This document shows positions 1 through 5,656 of a DNA stretch of 5,949 nucleotides, piece by piece. The notes beneath the pieces were generated by a model. The model made no database searches and had not been told where the DNA came from. It saw only the letters and a program-made list of their open reading frames with translations. The DNA is from Gammaproteobacteria bacterium (GTDB taxonomy: Bacteria > Pseudomonadota > Gammaproteobacteria > J044), in assembly GCA_003696465.1 (NCBI GenBank), contig RFHG01000250.1:1-5949 (forward strand). Reading direction: 5' to 3'. Each line of letters opens with the position of its first letter. Within the stretch, counting starts at the first letter, position 1. Both the position numbers and the translations under genes were made by a program.

Positions 1-125
1 AAGGCATTGCCCATCCCCGAGGCGCTCTGTTCGATGAGCGCAAAGCCGGCGGCATGGGCCTGACCGGCCAGGGCCAGCGCAATGGCCGAGGCCAGGGCAA
101 TCTTTCCAGGCATCTTTTGCTTCAT
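1..125 (-). CDS. FadL/OmpP1-family outer-membrane transporter, N-terminal fragment
   Basis: Only the first 41 codons are in the window; the gene continues beyond base 1. The translation begins MKQKMPGK and continues with a hydrophobic Ala/Leu stretch ending in AGQAHA, a typical Sec signal peptide with cleavage likely after AHA (about residue 25). The mature protein would start AGFALIEQSASGMGNAF, which matches the conserved N-terminus of FadL/OmpP1/TodX proteins. In known members this segment belongs to the hatch that plugs a 14-stranded outer-membrane barrel used for hydrophobic substrates such as long-chain fatty acids. The ATG at 125-123 has a strong Shine-Dalgarno sequence, GGGAGGA, about 4 bases upstream on the minus strand (129-135). 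It lies 80 bases downstream of the thioesterase gene on the same strand, and the acyl-CoA synthetase precedes that, so fatty-acid uptake is the most likely role. An aromatic hydrocarbon porin of the same family cannot be excluded from this fragment. Confidence 0.85.
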   Translation of the reverse strand, partial: MKQKMPGKIALASAIALALAGQAHAAGFALIEQSASGMGNA

Positions 126-150
126 GATTCCTCCCGTGTTGTCGTTGCCT

Positions 151-165
151 GCGGGCCGTGCCCGC
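151..165. repeat. Perfect GC hairpin upstream of the FadL-type gene
   Basis: The arms GCGGGC and GCCCGC flank a 3-base loop (CGT). On the plus strand the hairpin is followed by TTGTTGTTT (166-174), so it resembles a weak intrinsic terminator for rightward transcription. No rightward gene ends here, however. On the minus strand it would sit in the leader of the FadL-type mRNA, 25 bases before its start codon. It may be an RNA structure, an operator, or a stop for antisense transcription. Confidence 0.35.
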
Positions 166-173
166 TTGTTGTT

Positions 174-184
174 TGATCAGACCT
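174..184 (-). promoter_or_regulatory. FadR-operator-like sequence, tentative
   Basis: Read on the minus strand this is AGGTCTGATCA. It matches the core TGGTCYGACCA of the enterobacterial FadR operator at 9 of 11 positions. It lies about 50 bases upstream of the FadL-type start codon, and fadL is a known FadR target in E. coli. The match is short, and it is not known whether this organism has FadR, so a chance match is quite possible. Confidence 0.2.
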
Positions 185-205
185 TAGCACAAAGCCGGCC
201 GGCAC

Positions 206-607
206 TCAGGTTCCTGCCGGTGGCACCGGGCGTGGCCGGCCGGCATCGTCGATCGCCACATACACCAGCTCGGCCTCGGCCACACGCAGTGCCTCCAACA
301 CGGGCGCACGGCGCTGTACCCAGACTTCCACCGCTACCTGCAGCGAACTGCGCCCGACCTTGATCACCTCGGCATAAAGGCTCACAAGGTCGCCGACCCG
401 CACCGGCTTGAGAAAGCTCATCGAGCGCACCGCTGCCGTGACCACCCGCCCCTCGGCACGCAGCACGGCCGGGATGCTCCCGGCAATGTCCACCTGTGCC
501 ATCAGCCAGCCGCCGAAGATATCGCCGCCGGCATTGGTATTCTGCGGCGTGGCCGGCAGGCGCAGCACCGGCTGGCGCCCCTCCGGCAGACCGTCCATGT
601 GGCTCAT
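206..607 (-). CDS. yciA: YciA-type hotdog-fold acyl-CoA thioesterase
   Basis: This 133-residue protein is the usual size for YciA, a cytoplasmic hotdog-fold enzyme that hydrolyses a broad range of acyl-CoAs to free acid and CoA. The diagnostic segment TNAGGDIFGGWLMAQVD (residues 24-40) is almost identical to that of E. coli YciA. Asp40 falls at the position of the proposed catalytic aspartate. Further matches are GRVVTAAVRSMSFLKPVRVGD (residues 53-73, quoted in part: SMSFLKPV) and VEVWVQ (93-98). The ATG at 607-605 overlaps the TGA of the upstream synthetase gene as ATGA. A Shine-Dalgarno-like GGGAAGG (614-620) lies six bases before it, inside the synthetase gene, so translational coupling is likely. 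A second ATG at 598-596 is possible but has no better ribosome site. The enzyme reverses the product of its neighbour, which suggests control of the acyl-CoA pool or release of CoA. Confidence 0.93.
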   Translation of the reverse strand: MSHMDGLPEGRQPVLRLPATPQNTNAGGDIFGGWLMAQVDIAGSIPAVLRAEGRVVTAAVRSMSFLKPVRVGDLVSLYAEVIKVGRSSLQVAVEVWVQRRAPVLEALRVAEAELVYVAIDDAGRPRPVPPAGT

Positions 608-2421
608 CGACGGCCTTCCCGGTACAGGGCCTCGATGCGGTCGGCGAAGCGCTCGAGGATCCGGGCGCGCTTCATCTTCATGGTGGGCGTGACCAGGCCG
701 TCGTCGATGGTCCAGGGGTCCAGGGTGGCGATCACCCGCCGAACCTGGGCATAGCCGGGAAAGTCGCGGATTCGCTCGGCAATACGCGCCTGCAGGGCCT
801 TTTCCACCCCACGCTCATCCAGTACGGCAGGATCATCATCGGCCACGCCCAGCTCGTCGGCCAGCACGGCCCACTGCTCGGCATTGAGCACCACCAGGGC
901 GGACAGGAAGGGCCGTCCCTCGCCGATGATCATCACCTGTTCGAACAGCGGATCCATCGCAATGGCCATTTCCATGTCGGCCGGGGGTACCTTCTCGCCA
1001 TTGCTGAGGACGATGATCTCCTTGATCCGGCCGGTGATGTACCAGTGGCCGCCCTCGTCCACCCGGGCCTGGTCGCCGGAGTGCAGCCAGCCCTCCTCGT
1101 CGATGGCCTCGCGGGTGGCCTCCTCGTTTTCCCAGTAGCCAAGCATCACGCTGGGGCTGCGCGTAAGCAGCTCGTCGTTCTCGCCAAGGCGCACCTCGAC
1201 GCCGGGCAGGGGCAGGCCGATACTCTCAGGGATGTTGTCGTCGGGCCGGTTGACGGTGATCACCGGGCTGGCCTCGGTCAGCCCGTACCCCTGCAGCACA
1301 TTCACCCCCAGGCCAAGAAACACCCGGGCCACCTCCGGCGTGAGCGGGGCGCCGCCACACACGGCAAAGCGCATGCGCCCCCCGAGGCGGGCGCGAATCT
1401 TGCCCGCCACCAGCCGGTCGAGCAGCGGCCAGAGCAGCAGCTTCGGGTGCCAGCCGGCACGGCCCTGCTCATGCTCGAAGCGCCGCCAGCCGACGTTTAC
1501 CGCCAGTTCGAACAGCCTTTGCTTGATCGGCGGCTGCTTTTCCAGCCCGTCGCGAATGCGGCCGTGCACGCGTTCGTAGATGCGCGGCACCGAGATCAGC
1601 ACCGTGGGCCGGATGGTCTGCAGGTCCTCGCCCAGCTGGGCCACGGAACGGGCAAATGCCACCCGCGCACCGGTCAGCATGGGCAGCATGTAGCCACCGG
1701 TGCGCTCCAGCATGTGCGAAAGGGGCAGGAACGACAGGAACACATCCTCCGCGCCGACCTCGGCGCATTCGCTCGCGGCCCAGGCGTTGTAGATGATGTT
1801 GGTGTGGCTCAGCATCACCCCCTTGGGCCGCCCGGTGGTGCCGGAGGTATAGACGATGGTGGCCAGCTCGTCGCCCCCCTCCTCACGCGTGATCAGTTCG
1901 CCCGACAGCCCGAACAGCCAGTCGGCCAGGGATTCCAGGCGCGGGTCGTCCGGCTCGTCATCCGGCTCGATGCTGCCGATGCTGACGATACGCTGGATGG
2001 TGGGCAGGCCGTCGCTCGCGTGCTGCAGCCGGCGCCACTGGCGGCGGCCATCGACCACCAGCAGTTTCATGCCGGAGTTGGCCGCGATCCACGCCACGTT
2101 GTCCGGGCGATCGTCGGTGTAGAGCGGGACGGTGATCAGGCCCAGCCCGGCCGCGGCCTGGTCGAAGACCACCCACTCGCGCGAGTTGCGCAGCATCACG
2201 CCAACCCGGTCGCCGGCCTCGAGGCCCTCTTTCTGCAAGGCCGCCTGCCAGCGACCGACCTCCACGGCCATGCCCTGCCAGGTCGTTTCCTGCCAGGTTT
2301 TGGTGCCATTGTCGTACTGGAGGTAGGCAACGGCATCCGGCGTGCGCCGCACCCGCTCGCGGAACAGGGCGCTGATGGTCGGGGCTTCCTGCGGAGTGAT
2401 CTTGCTGGTGGCCTGCTTCAT
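604..2421 (-). CDS. Long-chain fatty-acid--CoA ligase (AMP-forming, FAA1/COG1022 type)
   Basis: This 605-residue ANL-superfamily enzyme activates fatty acids to acyl-AMP and then to acyl-CoA at the cytoplasm or inner membrane face. The core motifs appear in order: the P-loop YTSGTTGRPKGV (191-202), LPLSHMLER (233-241), GYGLTEASP (378-386), GWLHSGD (444-450), GRIKEIIVLSNGEKVPP (464-480) at the hinge and lid, and TPTMKMKR (578-585). Lys582 aligns with the catalytic lysine of the adenylation step. The long GRIKEII-LSNGEK motif and the PTxKxKR ending are typical of the FAA1 (COG1022) group rather than the shorter FadD group. The ATG at 2421-2419 has a GAGGAAG ribosome site (2424-2430) two to three bases upstream. 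It is the first gene of the leftward operon and shares ATGA with the thioesterase gene. All key motifs are intact. The chain-length preference cannot be read from the sequence. Confidence 0.93.
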   Translation of the reverse strand: MKQATSKITPQEAPTISALFRERVRRTPDAVAYLQYDNGTKTWQETTWQGMAVEVGRWQAALQKEGLEAGDRVGVMLRNSREWVVFDQAAAGLGLITVPLYTDDRPDNVAWIAANSGMKLLVVDGRRQWRRLQHASDGLPTIQRIVSIGSIEPDDEPDDPRLESLADWLFGLSGELITREEGGDELATIVYTSGTTGRPKGVMLSHTNIIYNAWAASECAEVGAEDVFLSFLPLSHMLERTGGYMLPMLTGARVAFARSVAQLGEDLQTIRPTVLISVPRIYERVHGRIRDGLEKQPPIKQRLFELAVNVGWRRFEHEQGRAGWHPKLLLWPLLDRLVAGKIRARLGGRMRFAVCGGAPLTPEVARVFLGLGVNVLQGYGLTEASPVITVNRPDDNIPESIGLPLPGVEVRLGENDELLTRSPSVMLGYWENEEATREAIDEEGWLHSGDQARVDEGGHWYITGRIKEIIVLSNGEKVPPADMEMAIAMDPLFEQVMIIGEGRPFLSALVVLNAEQWAVLADELGVADDDPAVLDERGVEKALQARIAERIRDFPGYAQVRRVIATLDPWTIDDGLVTPTMKMKRARILERFADRIEALYREGRR

Positions 2422-2567
2422 GGCTTCCTCGGGGCCCAGCGGCCCGGTGGATGTTTGTTATCGTGGGTAACGGGAATATAGCCACCCCTTCATCAGGAAG
2501 AAACCCCATTCGCGCATTTGCCGGAGTATGGGACATAATGAGTCCTCGACAGCCAGCGAGGTGCAGG
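2422..2567. promoter_or_regulatory. Divergent intergenic region with candidate promoters
   Basis: These 146 bases separate the leftward lipid operon from the rightward glycolytic operon, so promoters for both are expected here. On the plus strand, CATAAT (2534-2539) matches five of six bases of a sigma-70 -10 box and would give a leader of about 20 bases before the ATG at 2568; no good -35 box is seen. On the minus strand, TATATT (complement of 2475-2480) is a possible -10 box, with only a weak -35 (TTTCTT, complement of 2498-2503). An imperfect inverted repeat, GTTATC-GTG-GGTAAC (2457-2471), covers the start point expected from that minus-strand promoter and could be an operator. All of this was judged by eye. 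Confidence 0.4.
2558..2563 (+). promoter_or_regulatory. Ribosome binding site that fixes the phosphofructokinase start
   Basis: GAGGTG lies four bases before the ATG at 2568-2570. The two earlier in-frame ATGs have poorer support: 2451 has no clear ribosome site, and 2538 lies inside the best -10 candidate. Confidence 0.6.
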
Positions 2568-3887
2568 ATGCAAGACTTCGACATTCCCGTGCTCGGCGCG
2601 CCGCGCCTGCCCAACCCCATTGCCCGACGCGGCGACATCCGCTTCATCGATGACCGCGAGCGGCTGCTGTACGACCCCCACTACCGGGTCCCGGAGGATC
2701 TGCCGCAGGGGCCCGTCTCCGGCTTCGAGGTAGCCGGGCCGCGCGAACGCATCTTCTTCGATCCGGAAAGAACCCGCGCCGCTGTCGTCACCTGCGGTGG
2801 CCTGTGCCCCGGCATCAATGCCGTCATCCGCGCCCTGGTGCTCCAGCTCTGGTTCATCTACGGCTGCCGCGACATTCTCGGCATCCGCTACGGCTATCAT
2901 GGGCTGGGACGCAATCGCGAGACGCCGCGCGCGCTGACCCCGGCCGATGTCGGCGACATTCATCGCCAGGGCGGTACCATCCTCGGCTCCTCGCGCGGCA
3001 CACCGCCCACGGCCGAGATCGTCGACACCCTGCAGGAACTCGGCATCGACATGCTGTTTGCCATCGGCGGCGACGGCACCATGCGCGGCGCCACGGCCAT
3101 TGCCGAAGAGGTGTCGCGCCGCGGGCTGGAAATCGCCGTGGTCGGCATCCCCAAGACCATCGACAACGACATTCCCCTGGTGCGCCGGACCTTCGGCTTC
3201 GAGACGGCCGTGAGCATCGCCACCGAGAGCATCAATGCCGCCCAGGTCGAGGCCTGGGGGGTGGAAAACGGCATTGGCATCGTCAAGCTGATGGGGCGTT
3301 ACTCCGGCTATATCGCCGCCACCGCGACCCTCTCCTCGGGGCATGCCAACTTCTGCCTGATCCCGGAGGTCCCGTTCTCGCTCGAGGGGCCAGGCGGGCT
3401 CTACGAACTGGTCGAACGGCGCCTGCACGAACGCGGCGATGCCGTGATCGTCATCGCCGAGGGTGCAGGGCAATACTATTTCGAGACCCCGGAGCGCGAG
3501 CGTGACGCCTCCGGCAACCCCAAGCTCGGCGACATCGGCGTGCTCGTGCGCGACCGGCTCAAGGCCTGGCTGCGCGGGCGCGGGATCAACGCACCCGTGA
3601 AATACATCGACCCCAGTTACCTGATCCGGGCCGCCCCTGCCATCTCCACCGACCAGCTCTACTGCCAGCGCCTGGCCCGCAACGCGGTGCATGCGGCCAT
3701 GTGCGGCAAGACCGCGATGCTGATCGGCTTCTGGCACGGGCAGATGACCCACGTGCCGATGGAGGCGCTGCGCGGGCGCAAGCGGCAAGTCAATCCCTGT
3801 GGCGAGCTGTGGTTCAATGTGCTCGAATCCACCGGCCAGCCGCAGGTCATCGGCGACATCAGCTACATTGACCTGGAAGAGGAATGA
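2568..3887 (+). CDS. pfk: 6-phosphofructokinase, plant/trypanosome-like group
   Basis: This enzyme phosphorylates fructose 6-phosphate to fructose 1,6-bisphosphate in the cytoplasm. From the chosen ATG it has 439 residues, longer than the roughly 320 of E. coli PfkA but normal for the plant, trypanosomatid and spirochete-like PFK group. Motifs are GGLCPGIN (77-84), GGDGT (167-171), PKTIDND (195-201) with the catalytic base at Asp199, MGRYSG (242-247), CLIPE (263-267), AEGAGQ (297-302) and YIDPSYLIRA (346-355). Gly170, at E. coli position 104, suggests ATP as phosphoryl donor, while Lys196, at position 124, is a residue also found in PPi enzymes. The G/K combination is known in ATP-dependent plant and trypanosomal enzymes, so ATP is favoured but not proven. 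Starts at 2451 or 2538 would add 39 or 10 unconserved residues; the GAGGTG at 2558 supports 2568. The gene overlaps pyruvate kinase by ATGA, giving a glycolytic operon. Confidence 0.93.
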   Translation: MQDFDIPVLGAPRLPNPIARRGDIRFIDDRERLLYDPHYRVPEDLPQGPVSGFEVAGPRERIFFDPERTRAAVVTCGGLCPGINAVIRALVLQLWFIYGCRDILGIRYGYHGLGRNRETPRALTPADVGDIHRQGGTILGSSRGTPPTAEIVDTLQELGIDMLFAIGGDGTMRGATAIAEEVSRRGLEIAVVGIPKTIDNDIPLVRRTFGFETAVSIATESINAAQVEAWGVENGIGIVKLMGRYSGYIAATATLSSGHANFCLIPEVPFSLEGPGGLYELVERRLHERGDAVIVIAEGAGQYYFETPERERDASGNPKLGDIGVLVRDRLKAWLRGRGINAPVKYIDPSYLIRAAPAISTDQLYCQRLARNAVHAAMCGKTAMLIGFWHGQMTHVPMEALRGRKRQVNPCGELWFNVLESTGQPQVIGDISYIDLEEE

Positions 3888-5323
3888 GCACGTCCGAACA
3901 GGCCCGCCGGACCCGCATCATCGCCACGCTCGGCCCGGCCTCCGCCACCCCGGCCCGCATCGAGGCCCTGATCCGGGCCGGCGTCGACTGCTTCCGGCTC
4001 AACATGTCGCACGGCAGTCATGACGAACACCGGCAACTGGCCCGCCGCGTGCGCCGTGCGGCCGCCCGCCTGCACCGTCATGTGGCCCTGCTGTGTGACC
4101 TGTGCGGCCCCAAGATCCGTACCGGCCGCTTCCGCGATGGCGCCATCACCCTTGCCGATGGCGAAGAAGTCATCGTCACCACCCGTCGCGTGCTCGGCCG
4201 CCCCGGCCTCATTCCCAGCCAGTATTCGGGCCTGCACCGCGATGCCCGTCGCGGCCAGCGCATCCTGCTCGACGACGGCCGCATCGAACTTCGGGTGCTT
4301 GCCGTAAAAGGCCGGGATATCCGATGCCGGGTGGTCCATGGCGGCCTCCTGACCGATCACAAGGGCATGAACCTGCCCGACACCCGACTCTCCACCCCGG
4401 CCTTCACCCGCAAGGACCGCGAGGACACCGACCTTGCCATCGAGCTCGAGGCCGACTACCTCGCCCTCTCCTTCGTTCGCGAGCGGCACGACCTGGACCT
4501 CCTGCATCGCCACCTGCGCCGGCGCGGGGCGGCAATCCCGGTCATCGCCAAGATCGAGAAACCCGAGGCGCTGGACAACATCGACGACATCCTCGAACAC
4601 AGCTACGGCATCATGATCGCCCGTGGCGACCTGGGCATCGAGATACCGGCCGAACGCGTGCCCCTGGTGCAGGAACGCCTCATTCACCTTGCGCGCAGCC
4701 GTAACCGGCCGGTCATCGTCGCCACCCAGATGATGGAATCGATGATCGAGAACCCACGCCCCACCCGGGCCGAGGTGGCCGATGTGGCCATCGCCTGCGA
4801 GACCAGCACCGACTGCGTCATGCTGTCGGGCGAAACGGCCGTGGGCCGCTATCCGGTGGAAACGGTGCACACCATGGAACGCATCCTGCTCGAGGTGGAA
4901 CGCCATCAGGCCAGTCAGGGCCGCTTCTGCCCGGACTGCCCGGTGGATCTGTCCACTGCCCGCCTGCCCGTGCGCGAGGCAGTGAGCAACGCCGCCCTGT
5001 CACTGGCCCGTGACCTGGCGCTCGCGGCGATTGTCGTCCCCACCCGTGGAGGCACCACCGCGCGCGTGATTGCAGCCCGCCGCCCCCTGGCCCCGATCAT
5101 CGCTGTCAGCACCGACCCGCACACCCTCCGCCGCTGCGCCCTGCACTGGGGCCTGCGTGCCGTACGCGCCGGTCACGAACACATCAGCAACTGGCATCGC
5201 CTGCTCACACATCTGGTCAGGCACCGGCATTGCCGTCAGGGCGAGACCGCTCTGGTCGTATCGGGCTTCCATGATGACCCCGAGCTGAACGAGCCGGCGA
5301 TGAAGATCCTGCGGATTGGGTAG
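3884..5323 (+). CDS. pyk: Pyruvate kinase
   Basis: This 479-residue protein has the standard length for a bacterial pyruvate kinase, which transfers phosphate from phosphoenolpyruvate to ADP in the last step of glycolysis. Visible motifs are RRTRIIATLGPAS (8-20), FRLNMSHG (37-44), CDLCGPKIRTG (71-81), AKIEKPEALDNID (222-234) with catalytic Lys223 and metal ligand Glu225, IARGDLGIEIP (245-255) with metal ligand Asp249, ATQMMESM (280-287) and MLSGETAVGRYPVE (313-326). The B domain lies at about 80-180 and the C-terminal regulatory domain from about 355. Lys77 takes the place of rabbit Glu117, which predicts activity without potassium, although the flanking residues are mixed. The segment VAIACETSTDCV (301-312) departs from the usual VANAVLDGTDAV. 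Two CxxC motifs occur (71-74 and 349-352). The ATG shares ATGA with the phosphofructokinase stop, and GGAAGA (3875-3880) is the ribosome site. Confidence 0.97.
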   Translation: MSTSEQARRTRIIATLGPASATPARIEALIRAGVDCFRLNMSHGSHDEHRQLARRVRRAAARLHRHVALLCDLCGPKIRTGRFRDGAITLADGEEVIVTTRRVLGRPGLIPSQYSGLHRDARRGQRILLDDGRIELRVLAVKGRDIRCRVVHGGLLTDHKGMNLPDTRLSTPAFTRKDREDTDLAIELEADYLALSFVRERHDLDLLHRHLRRRGAAIPVIAKIEKPEALDNIDDILEHSYGIMIARGDLGIEIPAERVPLVQERLIHLARSRNRPVIVATQMMESMIENPRPTRAEVADVAIACETSTDCVMLSGETAVGRYPVETVHTMERILLEVERHQASQGRFCPDCPVDLSTARLPVREAVSNAALSLARDLALAAIVVPTRGGTTARVIAARRPLAPIIAVSTDPHTLRRCALHWGLRAVRAGHEHISNWHRLLTHLVRHRHCRQGETALVVSGFHDDPELNEPAMKILRIG

Positions 5324-5442
5324 GTCGCTCGATTTCTTTTCTGCAACGCGGCCTAGAGGCTGTGATCTGCATGAACTGCCTTGACGCACTGTCCCTTTCC
5401 TTACCGACCAGGCTCCCAATTTCATTTTGATTGCCAGTATTT
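5324..5442. other. Intergenic stretch after pyk with no recognised content
   Basis: This stretch is visibly less GC-rich than the genes. I see no gene, tRNA or strong terminator directly after the pyruvate kinase stop. The only hairpin is a four-base stem, GCCT-AG-AGGC (5351-5360). The string ATTTCTTTT at 5332-5340 recurs at 5470-5478 in the hairpin array, perhaps as a remnant of the same repeat or by chance. Confidence 0.5.
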
Positions 5443-5478
5443 TCGTACCCGCTGCGCGGGCACGAGTTCATTTCTTTT
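5443..5478 (+). terminator. Possible intrinsic terminator of the pfk-pyk operon
   Basis: The hairpin at 5443-5465 pairs TCGT-A-CCCGC with GCGGG-C-ACGA around a TGC loop, giving nine base pairs with one A-C mismatch. GTTCATTTCTTTT (5466-5478), nine T in 13, follows directly. The shape fits rho-independent termination, but it lies 120 bases after the pyruvate kinase stop, and the T tract also forms one arm of the next hairpin, so its role is uncertain. Confidence 0.4.
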
Positions 5479-5498
5479 GCACGCGCAAAAGAAACGAA
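5467..5498. repeat. Long AT-rich inverted repeat
   Basis: The arms TTCATTTCTTTTGC and GCAAAAGAAACGAA surround a four-base loop, ACGC. The inner ten base pairs are perfect (5471-5480 with 5485-5494), and the outer four have one A-C mismatch. It contrasts in composition with the GC-rich hairpins on either side. Confidence 0.75.
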
Positions 5499-5563
5499 CC
5501 AAAGAAAACGCGGCGTGGAACGCGCCCCTGCGGGGTACCCGACTCCGGGCACGATTTCCGGGG

Positions 5564-5596
5564 GTGGAGCGTACGGGCTCCTGCCCTACGCTCCAC
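5564..5596. repeat. 14-bp stem hairpin with one bulge
   Basis: GTGGAGCGTA (5564-5573) pairs perfectly with TACGCTCCAC (5587-5596). Inside it GGGC (5575-5578) pairs with GCCC (5583-5586) around a TCCT loop, leaving only C5574 bulged. It abuts the next hairpin without a gap. Confidence 0.8.
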
Positions 5597-5618
5597 AGGC
5601 CGGCATCCATGCCGGCCT
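5597..5618. repeat. 10-bp perfect inverted repeat
   Basis: AGGCCGGCAT (5597-5606) and ATGCCGGCCT (5609-5618) are separated by two bases. As RNA this would close on a four-base loop. It follows directly on the 5564-5596 hairpin and ends 29 bases before the presumed left end of the insertion sequence. Confidence 0.8.
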
Positions 5619-5656
5619 CCCTTCGGGCTGATCCTGTTCTGGCCTAATGATCTTGG

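Larger units (their letters stand above)
5443..5627. repeat. Dense array of consecutive hairpins (interspersed-repeat-like)
   Basis: About 185 noncoding bases are packed with inverted repeats: 5443-5465, 5467-5498, 5525-5535 (CCCC-TGC-GGGG), 5564-5596, 5597-5618 and a small CCC-TTC-GGG at 5619-5627. The last three abut one another. Direct repeats AAAGAAACG (5488-5496) and AAAGAAAACG (5501-5510) follow the second hairpin. The motif of a TTTCTTTTGC inverted repeat followed by CGAACCAAAGAAA resembles, from memory, dispersed intergenic sequence in several GC-rich proteobacteria. The short open frames that cross it look spurious. It may be a REP-like or other structured repeat family; copy number cannot be judged from one window. 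Confidence 0.6.

Noticed and set aside
194..244. Two identical self-complementary GCCGGCCGGC sequences (194-203 and 235-244) at the end of the thioesterase gene, considered as a terminator or operator pair.
   Set aside because: One copy is inside the coding sequence, no T tract follows on the minus strand, and such strings are expected in GC-rich DNA.
496..2481. A 661-codon open frame on the plus strand opposite the acyl-CoA synthetase gene.
   Set aside because: Its product is low-complexity and rich in His, Gly, Gln and Pro with no recognisable motif, while the minus strand carries a complete synthetase with all motifs in order. It is an antisense shadow of GC-rich coding DNA.
2451..2567. 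N-terminal extension of the phosphofructokinase from ATGs at 2451 or 2538.
   Set aside because: The extra residues show no family similarity, the ATG at 2451 lacks a clear ribosome site, the one at 2538 lies in the best -10 candidate, and 2568 has a good GAGGTG site and gives a usual length.
2493..3788. A 431-codon open frame on the minus strand opposite the phosphofructokinase gene.
   Set aside because: No family motifs, an amino-acid composition typical of an antisense frame, and a complete enzyme on the other strand.
3863..4906. A 347-codon open frame on the minus strand opposite pyruvate kinase.
   Set aside because: Same reasoning: the plus strand encodes every catalytic motif of pyruvate kinase.
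5443..5627. A CRISPR array.
   Set aside because: The palindromic units differ from each other in sequence and spacing; there is no recurring direct repeat with spacers.
5381..5647. Short open frames across the region between pyk and the insertion sequence, the longest starting near 5381 and 5427.
   Set aside because: They translate the hairpin array in several frames, have no good ribosome site or known motif, and look like the spurious small proteins often predicted in repeats.
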